Assembly (NCBI GenBank): GCA_003562605.1
Contig: PWUG01000032.1
Span: 1 to 53,929, forward strand
Reading direction: 5' to 3'
DNA from: Syntrophomonadaceae bacterium
GTDB taxonomy: Bacteria > Bacillota_D > Dethiobacteria > DTU022
DNA length: 53,929 nt
Shown: positions 1 through 8,776 of the stretch, one piece after another
Layout of the letters: each line of letters begins with the position of its first letter
How positions within the stretch are numbered: the first letter of the stretch is position 1
Made by a program: the position numbers and the translations under genes
The notes under the pieces: model-generated
The model's database searches: none
What the model was told of the DNA's origin: nothing
What the model saw: the letters and a program-made list of their open reading frames with translations, nothing else

Positions 1-2
1 AA

Positions 3-521
3 GCCGATTTCGCCCTGGCAGCGGCTAATCTATGGGCTGATCATCCAAGTCTGGATATCTTTGTCAGTGGCATGACCGACGCCCCCGAAATTATAAAGTT
101 GCTGAAGGACATGGGCGTGCCGGAAACTCAGATCAAAGGGGAAAGATGCTCTCAAACCACCTGGGAAAATGGCTTATTCTCCGAATTACTACTAGAACCT
201 GGCGAAGAGAAAAGGATTATCCTGGTGACCGATAACTTGCATATCACCCGAGCACTTCTAGTTTTCCAGGGATTCGGCTTCAAAGTCGAGACTTCTCCAG
301 CTCAGCTAGAGTACCCCGATGGCTCTATAGTAGCCAACCTGATTACCACCAACAGAATGGCCCTGAGGGAGTACGCAGCTCTCATCTACTACACCCTTTC
401 CGGACGATTTAGACCATTGCCAACTAACAGCACGTCTGCTGCAGAGGCTGAAGCTAGGGCAAAAGTCAGCAACTGGGGATGCTACTTAGTATCAGGTATT
501 GCTGAATATAGCGGTTTCTGA
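3..521 (+). CDS. YdcF/DUF218-type protein, 3' end only
   Basis: The reading frame is open from base 3, so the gene begins left of the window; the first in-frame ATG at 72 is internal. The visible 172 residues contain FVSG followed by a TDNLHITRA stretch, which matches the TSxxHxxRA signature near the C-terminus of the YdcF-like (DUF218, SanA) fold. These proteins are linked to envelope or polysaccharide metabolism, but their substrates are unclear. The last residues (Y-S-G-F) and the TGA stop lie inside a MITE-like repeat beginning at 507, so the natural C-terminus was probably replaced by the insertion. Family assignment is fairly confident; function is unknown. Confidence 0.72.
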   Translation, partial: ADFALAAANLWADHPSLDIFVSGMTDAPEIIKLLKDMGVPETQIKGERCSQTTWENGLFSELLLEPGEEKRIILVTDNLHITRALLVFQGFGFKVETSPAQLEYPDGSIVANLITTNRMALREYAALIYYTLSGRFRPLPTNSTSAAEAEARAKVSNWGCYLVSGIAEYSGF

Positions 522-602
522 TTGGATGAAGTACATTGAAGTCCTTGCTACATAAGGCTCGCAGGACCTAGGTTGCACCTCACTCGGGTGAAAATCGCTA
601 TA
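507..602 (+). repeat. MITE-like element, copy A (96 bp)
   Basis: The ends are imperfect inverted repeats, TATAGCGGTTT on the left and the complement of TATAGCGATTT on the right. The interior (GATTGGATGAAGTACATTGA, then CTACATAAGG and a CACCTCA block) recurs at 49441-49540 in the same orientation and at 27368-27463 inverted. TA at both outer ends fits a TA target duplication, as made by IS630/Tc1-type transposases. No transposase gene is visible. The copy supplies the stop codon of the upstream gene. Confidence 0.72.
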
Positions 603-940
603 GGGGGTATGAATTTATGCTGTTGTCTAGTATTAGTTCCTCACAATACCAAACAACAGCAACGGGGTCTAACCAACGTGTCCTCAAAATATGTTAGCCA
701 ACCAGGCTGGCGTTATGTCTGTCCAAATTAAGCGGGAGTGCTGTACTTTTCCTCTTACGCTAATTCTGTTAAGATTTGATGAATTAGCCGCTTACCTCTG
801 TAGATACGAAGATTCGCTGTGGTACAAATTAAATTAAGGTACTTTGACCCTAACCAGTCAAGTATCAATCATCACTACGGCTTCAGTGAATTTTTAACTT
901 CGTTTCAGGTCTTTTTTAGCTAATATCTTTCAGGAGTCAT
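603..940. other. Intergenic region upstream of the PEP-CTERM gene
   Basis: No convincing gene. An imperfect hairpin spans 619-660: arms GCTGTTGT and ACAACAGC enclose a second short stem GTATT/AATAC. It could terminate transcription from the left or structure a leader RNA, but no T-run follows. A good ribosome site (CAGGAG) sits just before the ATG at 941. I see no confident -35/-10 pair. Confidence 0.4.
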
Positions 941-1726
941 ATGAAACCTCCAAAGCTTGTAATGCCCATGCTGGCTTCAGTTGGGGCTGTTTTAATTACC
1001 TTGCTGAACTCTTCTGTAGCCAGAGCCTACTCCGTAACATTTAACGGACGCACAGCTGGCGATCCCCCTGGACAACTTAGAGACATCCACCTGCATAGCG
1101 GAGACATCGGCAGAACCCTAGACCCGACCACTTGGTCTCTTTCTGCTGGTACTAAAAACAAAGATGGTGACACCTTAACCGAAAACATTGTTGGACAGGC
1201 CGTAATTACAGTTCTAAATCTGACAGCAGAATTTCTCGAACTAAGTTTTGAAGTTGCAAACTTAACAAATCCAACCAGTCAGGGATACAAGGCCGCAATT
1301 GTTGGCCTTTGGTTTGGCGTCACTCCGGATGCTACTAAAGCTGAGCTGAATGGTGGAACCACCTTTAAATCATCTCGAGTTGACCCAAATGGCAATGCGC
1401 CAGGTGGTTTTAAGGACATCGATATATGTATTTATGCTGCCAATAACTGTCAAGGCGGCAATATCAATCGTGGGTTGCAAATTGGTCAAGTGGACAACTT
1501 CAAGATTAAGATATTTGGAGATTTTGGAGTTTATGATTCTGACAATACATATCTCCATAGTGCAGTTACCATTAGCGATTTTGGTACTAAGTGGCAAACT
1601 ACTGATGGCAGCTATGCGGTAGCTGGCGTACCAGAGCCGATGACTATTCTAGGCTCTGGAGCTGCTCTGGGATTTGGTGCTTTCATGAAGCGGCGCTCCT
1701 CTAAGAAAAGAGCAGGGAAGAGCTAG
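941..1726 (+). CDS. PEP-CTERM sorting-domain surface protein
   Basis: A 261-residue secreted protein. Residues 1-29 form a signal peptide (basic start, hydrophobic core, cleavage near SVARA). The C-terminus is a textbook PEP-CTERM sorting signal: V-P-E-P at 230-233, a short hydrophobic helix, then a basic tail (MKRRSSKK). Such signals are cut by exosortase and the protein is delivered to the outer surface or polysaccharide layer. The middle is polar and beta-rich with two cysteines (163, 170) and matches no fold I recognise. A cyanoexosortase A gene follows 485 bases downstream on the same strand, so this is likely its dedicated substrate. The signal is clear; the mature protein's role is unknown. 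Confidence 0.88.
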   Translation: MKPPKLVMPMLASVGAVLITLLNSSVARAYSVTFNGRTAGDPPGQLRDIHLHSGDIGRTLDPTTWSLSAGTKNKDGDTLTENIVGQAVITVLNLTAEFLELSFEVANLTNPTSQGYKAAIVGLWFGVTPDATKAELNGGTTFKSSRVDPNGNAPGGFKDIDICIYAANNCQGGNINRGLQIGQVDNFKIKIFGDFGVYDSDNTYLHSAVTISDFGTKWQTTDGSYAVAGVPEPMTILGSGAALGFGAFMKRRSSKKRAGKS

Positions 1727-2211
1727 GGAAAAGTCTCTATGTGAGCTAGAGAAAAGGAGTAACTGGCTAGTTCTTGGGCTTTTACTTCTAATACCAATAC
1801 TTTATAAGGATGAGCATAACCCAGCGGCTGAAAGCCTTGACTATAAAGGACCATAGCCTGAGCATTGCTGCTCCCCTTCACATTGAATTGGTATCATCTA
1901 CAGTGACTTCCAGTCGGGTAAGCCATACTATTACTGCCTGGCAGAAATATGATAACCGTTGCTGAGGATATCAGGTATTGGGTATCAGCTGTCGGGAATG
2001 GTGGGCCGACTTATGCTTCAGAGTACTATGAAGATCTCCTCTAATTTTCTTATTAAGAGGGAGGGGAATGTAGACAGGCACCCCAATCCTAGGGATTGGG
2101 GAGATCTTCAGCTAAAACAAGAAAAGAATTAGTTCATGCTTGACTCTTCGAAGATAATCTTTTCTGCCTCCGACCTAATTTAATAGGTCTTCTATTTCCC
2201 CAGAGGTGGTC
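1727..2211. other. Intergenic region between substrate and exosortase
   Basis: No gene seen. A tight hairpin lies at 2081-2101: nine-base arms CCCCAATCC and GGATTGGGG around a TAG loop, with no T-run after it. An 8-base inverted pair ATACCAAT (1791) and ATTGGTAT (1887) may be chance. The exosortase start is preceded by AGAGGTGG at 2202-2209. The space suggests the exosortase has its own promoter or a processed leader. Confidence 0.4.
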
Positions 2212-3084
2212 ATGGCAATTTCTTTTTGGAAAATCAAGAAAATTCAATGGCAGAAACCTAACAACTATTTGTTGTTAGGTATTTTCTCAGGAATGATTTT
2301 GATATGTATTAACCTGCTTTCTAAAGCAAATGACGGCAGTCTGATGGGTACCAGCATTCTATATTGGTGGGCGATTGGTTCAATGCTCTGGTCAAAACGA
2401 GACAGTTTATCACTTGAGAGTGGCTTGATTGGAACTACTTTAGGCTCCTCAGTGCTACTTTTACTTTTACTCAAAAGTGCTTATATACAGGGATATGATC
2501 CTTTCTTAAGGATCATGCCTTTACTAATAGGATTAGGTTTAGGATTACTGGCATCAGGAATAATTGGTCTAAAACAGTACTGGAAAGAACTCTTTATTCT
2601 AGTTTTTCTAGTTCCTCCACCCAGTGCTTTGGCTATGCTTATCGACATTTCCCCTCTTACAGCCAAGTTCTCTACTGCCCTTCTTTGGTACTCTGGCTTC
2701 GATGTCGTACGCGAAGGAAATTTTATTTTTACCCCTAATGGAGGCATTGAGGTATACTCCGGTTGTTCTGGTATTGACATGATGCTTCACTTATTAGGAC
2801 TATCCACTCTTTTTATAGCTATTTTCCCAACTAATAGAACTCAAAAGATGGTATTGCCACTATTCGCTTTAGTGCTTGCCTTTGTTGTAAATAGTATACG
2901 AGTAAGCATCATGACTATTCTCTCACATCCAGCAAACAGTGTCGCCTTTGAGTACTGGCACAAAGGTGATGGTTCGCTTTTATTCTCTACTCTCGCAGTT
3001 GTATTGTTAGCCACTTTCTGCTTCTTTAATTCGAGCTCAGGGAATAGCAACGATGATCTAACTGACATTTTTGAGCAAGATTAA
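2212..3084 (+). CDS. crtA: Cyanoexosortase A
   Basis: A multi-pass membrane transpeptidase-like protease that processes PEP-CTERM proteins. About eight hydrophobic segments cover the 290 residues. The exosortase triad is complete: Cys185 in YSGCSGID, Arg230 in VVNSIRVS and His250 in EYWHKGDG. I place the start at ATG 2212, because AGAGGTGG is correctly spaced for it; the in-frame GTG at 2206 would overlap that ribosome site. Two bases separate it from the associated-protein gene, so the two are surely co-transcribed. The gene order (substrate, exosortase, associated protein, HpsJ-like) matches the cyanobacterial type A system. The symbol follows exosortase nomenclature and must not be confused with carotenoid crtA. 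Confidence 0.87.
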   Translation: MAISFWKIKKIQWQKPNNYLLLGIFSGMILICINLLSKANDGSLMGTSILYWWAIGSMLWSKRDSLSLESGLIGTTLGSSVLLLLLLKSAYIQGYDPFLRIMPLLIGLGLGLLASGIIGLKQYWKELFILVFLVPPPSALAMLIDISPLTAKFSTALLWYSGFDVVREGNFIFTPNGGIEVYSGCSGIDMMLHLLGLSTLFIAIFPTNRTQKMVLPLFALVLAFVVNSIRVSIMTILSHPANSVAFEYWHKGDGSLLFSTLAVVLLATFCFFNSSSGNSNDDLTDIFEQD

Positions 3085-3086
3085 GC

Positions 3087-3761
3087 ATGATAGCCTTGCA
3101 AAGAATAAGGACTATTGTCTTGTTTATACTACTAGGAGCCGTTGTTTCAGTCATAGGGAAAGTATCTTTACAGGCAAAACCTCAAATAGATAGAAATACT
3201 AGTTTCTCTCTACCTGATTCTATTTCTCTTAAAGGTTGGCGAAGCATTTCAAGTCAAGAGCTAAAGGATCGAAATTCTGATCGGTCAAACTATTGGACAG
3301 GCAGAGAATATTCTTATATTAGGGGATCAGTGACGCTGACTATACAAGCTCGCTATTTTGTGAAGACTAATGGAGATGTTCAAGGATTTATTTCAGACTA
3401 CCTAGCTTCCTACTTGTCAACCCAAAAAAACTGGCAAACTTACAAGCTAGAGGAGATTGGAACTTTTCTCTTAAACTCAGAGAATGAGGAGAAACAACTC
3501 AGTAGCTGTATCAATCCTTATGGAGGGAGTACAGTCACTATTCGAGAATTTCAGTGGAATCGAAATTTCCAGGACATTCGCTATCGACTAATTCCTTGGC
3601 TATTTGGGGAATCACTTAAAGACGAAAGGTGTCTGTGGACACATATGTCTATTTCTGCTCAGGAGGCAAAACCTTTAGAAGAGACTAGCATTTTACTAGA
3701 GGCAGCATGGTTAGACTGGTATGATTGGTGGAATAATCAACTTCCAAGGCTTAAGGACTGA
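3087..3761 (+). CDS. Cyanoexosortase A system-associated protein
   Basis: 224 residues with one N-terminal membrane anchor (about 7-25) and a soluble domain outside the membrane. Its size, anchor and place directly behind the exosortase match the TIGR04533-like partner of cyanoexosortase A. That family is distantly related to the EpsI domain fused to some proteobacterial exosortases. Two cysteines (in LSSCINP and DERCLW) could form an extracytoplasmic disulfide. Tryptophan-rich ends (WLDWYDWW) are notable. Its biochemical role is not established. The two-base gap to the exosortase suggests translational coupling. Confidence 0.75.
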   Translation: MIALQRIRTIVLFILLGAVVSVIGKVSLQAKPQIDRNTSFSLPDSISLKGWRSISSQELKDRNSDRSNYWTGREYSYIRGSVTLTIQARYFVKTNGDVQGFISDYLASYLSTQKNWQTYKLEEIGTFLLNSENEEKQLSSCINPYGGSTVTIREFQWNRNFQDIRYRLIPWLFGESLKDERCLWTHMSISAQEAKPLEETSILLEAAWLDWYDWWNNQLPRLKD

Positions 3762-3824
3762 AACCATTCGTTCTGGGCCTATTTTCTGAGTTTATAGTTA
3801 TTCATAAATACTTCTATATCACAT

Positions 3825-4568
3825 ATGTCACAAAACCTTAGATCAGATAATTCTCAAGATTTTTCCCATCCAGTGTCAATGACTAATCTTTCTTCGGTTA
3901 ATATCTCACGTATTGTGGGGTACAGTCTTTTCTTAATGGCTCTTCTCAACTGGGCTGATATTTTATTCCCACCCCAATTTATGAATGCTACTTGGGAATT
4001 GCAAACAGTTGGTGCATTTATTGAAAGTACACCCATCATCCTTTTATCTCTAGTACTTATTTTTAATGGTGAACTTTATCGACGCAATTCTCTGGAAAAA
4101 ATTTTAGTTCGATTATTATCATTTGCCTGTTTACTCATGGCAATTTCCTGCTTTCTTCTGATTCCAGTAGCAGCGAGCAGCACGATTCGAATAAATCGAC
4201 AGATTGACGCGCAGATTGGAGAAATTTTTAGCCAACAAATTAATCAGATGAATCAAATTGAAGATCAACTCTCTCAAGCTTCAAACCAAGATATTATTGA
4301 GATTTTAGAAGGTCAAGGTATACAGATAGAGAATGAATTATCAGAATCGCCCAAGGATAAACTCCTCGGCACCTTAGTAGAAGTAAGGCAAAATATTCAG
4401 GAGCAATCTACCAGTAATAAGCTAAGTCGTAAACGATCCAACTTTAAAAGTGCTCTGAAGTGGATTATTGGATGCCTGATCGCTAGTTTTACATTTCTAT
4501 ACCTTTGGTATTTAACCGGTTGGGCGAGAACTTTTCAAAAATATAGTCAAAAGCTCAGCAAAGCTTAA
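3825..4568 (+). CDS. HpsJ-like membrane protein, cyanoexosortase A-associated
   Basis: 247 residues. Hydrophobic segments lie near 29-46, 66-84, 97-118 and 211-232. Between the third and fourth is a Gln/Asn/Glu-rich coiled-coil-like stretch (about 125-205). This architecture is that of HpsJ-like proteins, named from a hormogonium polysaccharide secretion locus, one subgroup of which accompanies cyanoexosortase A. It follows the associated protein by 63 bases. No Shine-Dalgarno sequence stands out before ATG 3825, and ATG 3879 is an alternative start. Assignment is by architecture and context. Confidence 0.65.
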   Translation: MSQNLRSDNSQDFSHPVSMTNLSSVNISRIVGYSLFLMALLNWADILFPPQFMNATWELQTVGAFIESTPIILLSLVLIFNGELYRRNSLEKILVRLLSFACLLMAISCFLLIPVAASSTIRINRQIDAQIGEIFSQQINQMNQIEDQLSQASNQDIIEILEGQGIQIENELSESPKDKLLGTLVEVRQNIQEQSTSNKLSRKRSNFKSALKWIIGCLIASFTFLYLWYLTGWARTFQKYSQKLSKA

Positions 4569-4666
4569 ATTTATTGAATCTTGCCTACTGAGAATCAGAG
4601 GATATATTTCCTCAGGAGCTACGTGCATACACATCTTTTCTTCTAATATCTTGGACAGGAGTGGCG

Positions 4667-5626
4667 ATGAAAGATTCTGTGGATTTGGGTTCGCTCCATC
4701 AGGCTAATTTAAACAACCAATCAAAGTTGTTTAATAGGCAGGCAAGTTTAGAGCAATTTTTGAGGCTTGAGGAACAAGTTAAAAACTCAGATGGTCTGTG
4801 GATTGATAATTTCCGAGAAACTTCATCTATCCAGGCCAATAGCGCTTACTTTAGTCATCCTGTATGGGCAGAGACCTATCTCAATGCGTGCCACCAAGAT
4901 GCTTTTTTTAGGGAGCGTTGGTACGCGGCTGCGGGCCTTTGGGATGATAAAATAGTCGTGGATGTGGGCTGTGGTCCAGGCAATCTGTTCGCTAATCTAG
5001 GGGGTAAACCTGCACTGCTGATTGGTATTGATGTAGCCCCAGGGTCACTCAAAATGGCTAAGGCTATTGGTTACACCCCACTCTTGGCAGATGCTCACAA
5101 CATCCCTCTAGTGTCTGAGTTTGCAGATGTCGTCGTCGTCAATGCAACACTCCATCACTGTGATGATATGGCAAAGGTGCTGGCTGAGTCAGCTCGACTT
5201 GTAAGACCAGGTGGAGTTTTAGTGGTAGACCACGACCCTCAGCTTGCAGGCTGGAATTACAAAGGACTGGGGCTGTTGCTTTATCAATTACGTTTAGGGT
5301 TTATTTATCGCTTTTTCCTAAGAGATTTATATGTCCCAGACGAGGAGAGACTTAGCGCTCTAGCAACAGAAGTGCATCATCGCCCTGGGCATGGAGTAAC
5401 CAGAGATCTGTTTCTAGAAACATTAAAACCTTTGGGGTTTGAGGTTAACCTATACCCTCACAATAATGCTATCGGAGCAGATGCGCTCTTGGGTGACTGG
5501 GGCAAGCCGCCCCATTGGCGGTACAGACTAGGGCAATTCTTATCTGGTATCAATTGTTGGTCTGCTGACGCAGCACTAACATTAATGTGCGTAGCGACCC
5601 GAAACATATCAAGCCACCAACAGTAA
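4667..5626 (+). CDS. Class I SAM-dependent methyltransferase
   Basis: The Rossmann motif I is clear (DVGCGPGNLF), followed by an acidic strand-2 end (IGIDVAPGS), motif II (ADVVVVNATLHHC) and motif III (LVRPGGVLVVD). The LHHCDD segment is typical of Methyltransf_11 enzymes acting on small molecules or lipids. I start it at ATG 4667, five bases after AGGAG; a GTG at 4661 overlaps that ribosome site. About 318 residues, with a long N-terminal extension before the fold. It converges with the nucleotidyltransferase, only four bases apart. It may belong to the exosortase operon or modify the neighbouring lasso peptide; the sequence does not decide. Confidence 0.75.
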   Translation: MKDSVDLGSLHQANLNNQSKLFNRQASLEQFLRLEEQVKNSDGLWIDNFRETSSIQANSAYFSHPVWAETYLNACHQDAFFRERWYAAAGLWDDKIVVDVGCGPGNLFANLGGKPALLIGIDVAPGSLKMAKAIGYTPLLADAHNIPLVSEFADVVVVNATLHHCDDMAKVLAESARLVRPGGVLVVDHDPQLAGWNYKGLGLLLYQLRLGFIYRFFLRDLYVPDEERLSALATEVHHRPGHGVTRDLFLETLKPLGFEVNLYPHNNAIGADALLGDWGKPPHWRYRLGQFLSGINCWSADAALTLMCVATRNISSHQQ

Positions 5627-5630
5627 CTAT

Positions 5631-6815
5631 CTAGGAATCTCTATACTTTGTATACTGACTCAGTATCCGAATAGGCCGAATTAGATAGTAGAGAAAAGAT
5701 AAAGGATCGGGCAACGGTAAAAACTGACGGTCATTGTCTGTTATGGTCAGCCACCCGGAGTGATCCATTAAGCCCAGAAAGCTTCGAACTTTGTCCTGCC
5801 AGCGTTCTCGGGTACTGATATGAAATAAAGTTCTTTCCACTTCTTTCGGTTCTGCCATTGGGCTACCAGAAACTATCTGCTGCTGTATCTTCATAGCTAA
5901 CGATTGGACTGCTGAGTCAACCTGAACTTGATGCCAAACAACCTCCGGCAGTGTTGCGCCTAAAAGGTTATGAGTTAGGAGTAGTCCTAAAAGCAGGAGT
6001 CGCTTACTGCCTAATCCACTGGCCAGTTTTATCAGAGCGGGCCAATCTAGGTCTGGCTCAGCTCGGACTAGCTCAGCGACATCGCAGATGCGATTGAGCC
6101 TGCACCAACCCTCTTTAGTCCCATTCAGACACAGGATTAAGAGCAAAATACTAGGTGTAAAGGTATCGATTTTTTTACCTAGTACAGAGAGTGACTTAAT
6201 ATGACTCCACAACTCACTAGAATCGCGGAAACAGGATAGATGTTTGGGAACAACATCTCTGTGTAGATCTATGCTGTAGATATCACTTGGACTGATTAGA
6301 TGAGCTTCCCAAGGGACCTGTACTTTCAGCGTATAACCTTGGGAAACCAGATAATCGATTGCTTGTTGAAAGTCGGACTCTAGAACTAAAATATCTAAAT
6401 CGCTAATCTGACGCAGCGACAAATCACCATAGGTGGTAGCCAAGAGTGGTCCCTTGAATGAGACTGCTTGAATTTTTCTCTCTTTTAGTTGTGCAGTCAG
6501 ATCTAGCAAGCCTCTCAGTAAGAACATATTGCGTAGCGAGATCTGGCGGCATTGCCCTGGTAATAGATCGAAGGGTGGTTGAGATAAGATCTCAGGGACA
6601 TATCTGGCAATTGTATGGTGCAGAAGAGGAATCACCCGGTGTTGAGTTGCCAGCGATATTAGCTCGGTAGCGTTAATATCGCTATGTGTTAAAGCTTCAA
6701 CACGCTTAATGGTTGCCATATCCAGGTGAGTTCTGGAGCAAGCGAGCAATAATTCCAGTTCCGGACTAGCAGAGATTGCTGGGGTGGAGAGTGTGAGCTG
6801 AGAATCAGAATTCAT
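5631..6815 (-). CDS. Nucleotidyltransferase family protein (NTP_transf_5-like), lasso tailoring candidate
   Basis: 394 residues. The centre carries the nucleotidyltransferase signature: a KGPLLATTYGD stretch, then R-x-I-S-D-L-D-I-L with metal-binding Asp139 and Asp141. The rest is helical. Family members occur beside HprK-like kinases in lasso-peptide clusters. In the pseudomycoidin system such a protein (PsmN) is reported to elaborate the phosphate put on the peptide tail by the kinase. The downstream position on the exporter's strand and the kinase a few kb away support a similar role. The family also appears in polysaccharide loci, so a sugar-nucleotide role is possible. Confidence 0.66.
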   Translation of the reverse strand: MNSDSQLTLSTPAISASPELELLLACSRTHLDMATIKRVEALTHSDINATELISLATQHRVIPLLHHTIARYVPEILSQPPFDLLPGQCRQISLRNMFLLRGLLDLTAQLKERKIQAVSFKGPLLATTYGDLSLRQISDLDILVLESDFQQAIDYLVSQGYTLKVQVPWEAHLISPSDIYSIDLHRDVVPKHLSCFRDSSELWSHIKSLSVLGKKIDTFTPSILLLILCLNGTKEGWCRLNRICDVAELVRAEPDLDWPALIKLASGLGSKRLLLLGLLLTHNLLGATLPEVVWHQVQVDSAVQSLAMKIQQQIVSGSPMAEPKEVERTLFHISTRERWQDKVRSFLGLMDHSGWLTITDNDRQFLPLPDPLSFLYYLIRPIRILSQYTKYRDS

Positions 6816-6841
6816 ACTATTAGAGACTATAGACTAGGGTA

Positions 6842-6881
6842 AATAAACCAGTTCCAAGTCCAGCTCGGGATCTGAACTTGG
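6842..6881. repeat. Palindromic repeat, copy 1
   Basis: A hairpin with arms CCAAGTCCAG (6854-6863) and CTGAACTTGG (6872-6881), nine of ten positions paired, and an 8-base loop. The 21 bases 6854-6874 recur exactly at 8819-8839. The complement of 6842-6861 matches 8869-8888 with one change. It sits between the ABC exporter and nucleotidyltransferase genes, where it could reduce read-through or stabilise RNA ends. Confidence 0.62.
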
Positions 6882-6997
6882 TATAGTTCTGTGAATTATT
6901 ATTGCTGCTTATCAAAATATTGGACCTGGAAGCTTACCATCCTTGATGCTGTTAGATTATCATTTGCTAGCTAGAAAGATTGCGCTGGCTAAGATAG

Positions 6998-8776
6998 TTA
7001 TCGGTAAGACTGAGCCTGAGTCTCAAATAGATGGGCATAGAGACCGCCCAAATCCATCAGGTCTTTATGACTACCACTTTCGGCGATCGCGCCATTAGCC
7101 ATAACATAAATACGATCGGCCATTTTGACCGTCGACAAACGATGGCTGATTAAGATGGCGGCCTGATCCTGGATTAACTGGCGAAACTGCTGAAATACTT
7201 CGTACTCGGCTTTTGGATCCATGGCACTGGTCGGCTCGTCTAGCACCACAATTTGAGAGTTACGGGCAAATGCTCGAGCTAGGGCAACTTTTTGCCATTG
7301 GCCAATACTCAGTTCTTCCCCATGGTCAAACCATTTCCCCAGGATAGTCTCATAACCATGGGGCAAGGTTTTGATCACCGCATCCGCCCCAGAGTAGTAG
7401 GCAGCTTTAGTGATCTTTGGATCGGTGCGAGAAAGATCAATATTGCCAAACCAGATATTATCTTGAGCTGTGAAATGATACTTGGCGTAGTCTTGAAAAA
7501 TTACGCTGATTTGGCGACGTAAATCGTTAACAGAAAAATGGCGCAGGTCAATGCCATCGAAGGTAATGTTACCAGCTGTAGGATCATAAAGGCGGCACAG
7601 TAGCTTGATCAGCGTGGTCTTACCAGAGCCATTTTCTCCAACCAGTGCAATGGTTTCTCCGGGTTTGATGGACAGGTTAATCTGCTTCAATGCTTGTCGA
7701 GAGGTATCGGCATACTGAAAACAAACGTTATTAAAACTAAGTCCAGTCTGCATCCGATTAGGGACTGATTTGGGTGAGGCAGATTCAATCACCTTTGGCC
7801 GCAACTCCAGAAATTCATAGAGATTAGTTAGGAAGAGATTATCTTCGTATAGGTTGGACAAATTGGACACCAGGCTTTTGAGTGCATCCTGTCCCCGCTG
7901 CAATGCTTGATAGTAGAGAACTAAGTCTCCCAATTGAAGCACGTCCTGGATGGTCAGATAAATGATGAAGCCATAGATAGCAAAGATAATCATCCCAGCA
8001 GTGGCCTGAGCAGCCAGATTGGCCATCGAGTTTTTGATCTTGATAGCTAGCTTCTCTCGATAGATTTTTCGCCTTAGTTGATGGAATTGGGTCAGAAAGT
8101 GATTGCCTAGGTTAAATAAACGAATTTCCTTAGCCGCACTTACCTCAGTAAGCAATGCACCTCTGTACCAGGCCTGTCGCTCCATAGCTGTTTGCTGCCG
8201 CTGCCAACGATACATAACTCGGGTATATTTTATGCGGACCAGCATGGCCGGAATGGCCGCAAGGAAGAGCACCCCTGCAATGCCCCAGTGAAGGGACAGT
8301 AATAATCCCAACATGGCAATCAGGGAAACCGTACTTTGTCCTACCTGGGTGAGATGGGCCAGGATTTGTCGAGGTCGGAAGGGGGCTTCCTGTTGCGCTC
8401 GTTGCAGGGTGTCGTGGTATCGGGGTGTTTCGTAGTACTCTAGGTCAATTTCAATTGATTTGGCATAGAGGATGCCCAGCATGTAGTCGGTGACGCGATC
8501 AGTCAGGGCTGTGTTGACCAAATCGACCAACGCATTACAGAGAAAGGTGAGCAGCATCACTCCTGCAGCTAAAGCCAGCAAAATACTGACTTGCTGCACA
8601 ACCGCCGATTGATCTCCAGCAGTTTGGCTGGCCGCTACCGTATCAACAATCAGTTTGGTCAGGTAGAGCAGCCCCAGGGGTAAAATCCCCTGAATGATCA
8701 CCAGACCCACCTGGGCCATGGCCCAGCCCGGTGCGGCCTGTGAGACAAATTGGATAGCTCGTTTCAGTTTAAGCAT
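6998..8776 (-). CDS. ABC transporter, fused permease/ATPase, likely lasso-peptide exporter (D protein)
   Basis: 592 residues with an N-terminal membrane domain (about 1-320, six segments expected) and a C-terminal ATPase. The ATPase has Walker A GENGSGKTT (Lys386), a Q-loop (VIFQDYAKYHF), the signature LSIGQWQKVALARA and Walker B IVVLDEPTSAMD followed by a switch His (LISHRLST). A variant signature (LSIGQ for LSGGQ) occurs among peptide exporters. It is transcribed away from the lasso biosynthesis genes across a shared upstream region. McjD-type proteins export the finished lasso peptide and so protect the producer. No separate membrane subunit is needed. Confidence 0.8.
   Translation of the reverse strand: MLKLKRAIQFVSQAAPGWAMAQVGLVIIQGILPLGLLYLTKLIVDTVAASQTAGDQSAVVQQVSILLALAAGVMLLTFLCNALVDLVNTALTDRVTDYMLGILYAKSIEIDLEYYETPRYHDTLQRAQQEAPFRPRQILAHLTQVGQSTVSLIAMLGLLLSLHWGIAGVLFLAAIPAMLVRIKYTRVMYRWQRQQTAMERQAWYRGALLTEVSAAKEIRLFNLGNHFLTQFHQLRRKIYREKLAIKIKNSMANLAAQATAGMIIFAIYGFIIYLTIQDVLQLGDLVLYYQALQRGQDALKSLVSNLSNLYEDNLFLTNLYEFLELRPKVIESASPKSVPNRMQTGLSFNNVCFQYADTSRQALKQINLSIKPGETIALVGENGSGKTTLIKLLCRLYDPTAGNITFDGIDLRHFSVNDLRRQISVIFQDYAKYHFTAQDNIWFGNIDLSRTDPKITKAAYYSGADAVIKTLPHGYETILGKWFDHGEELSIGQWQKVALARAFARNSQIVVLDEPTSAMDPKAEYEVFQQFRQLIQDQAAILISHRLSTVKMADRIYVMANGAIAESGSHKDLMDLGGLYAHLFETQAQSYR

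Noticed and set aside
1350..1622. Open frames within the PEP-CTERM gene on both strands
   Set aside because: Out-of-frame shadows; the signal peptide and sorting signal establish the real frame.
2081..2101. Hairpin considered as an intrinsic terminator for the PEP-CTERM gene
   Set aside because: No T-run and 355 bases past the stop; listed only as a structure in the spacer.
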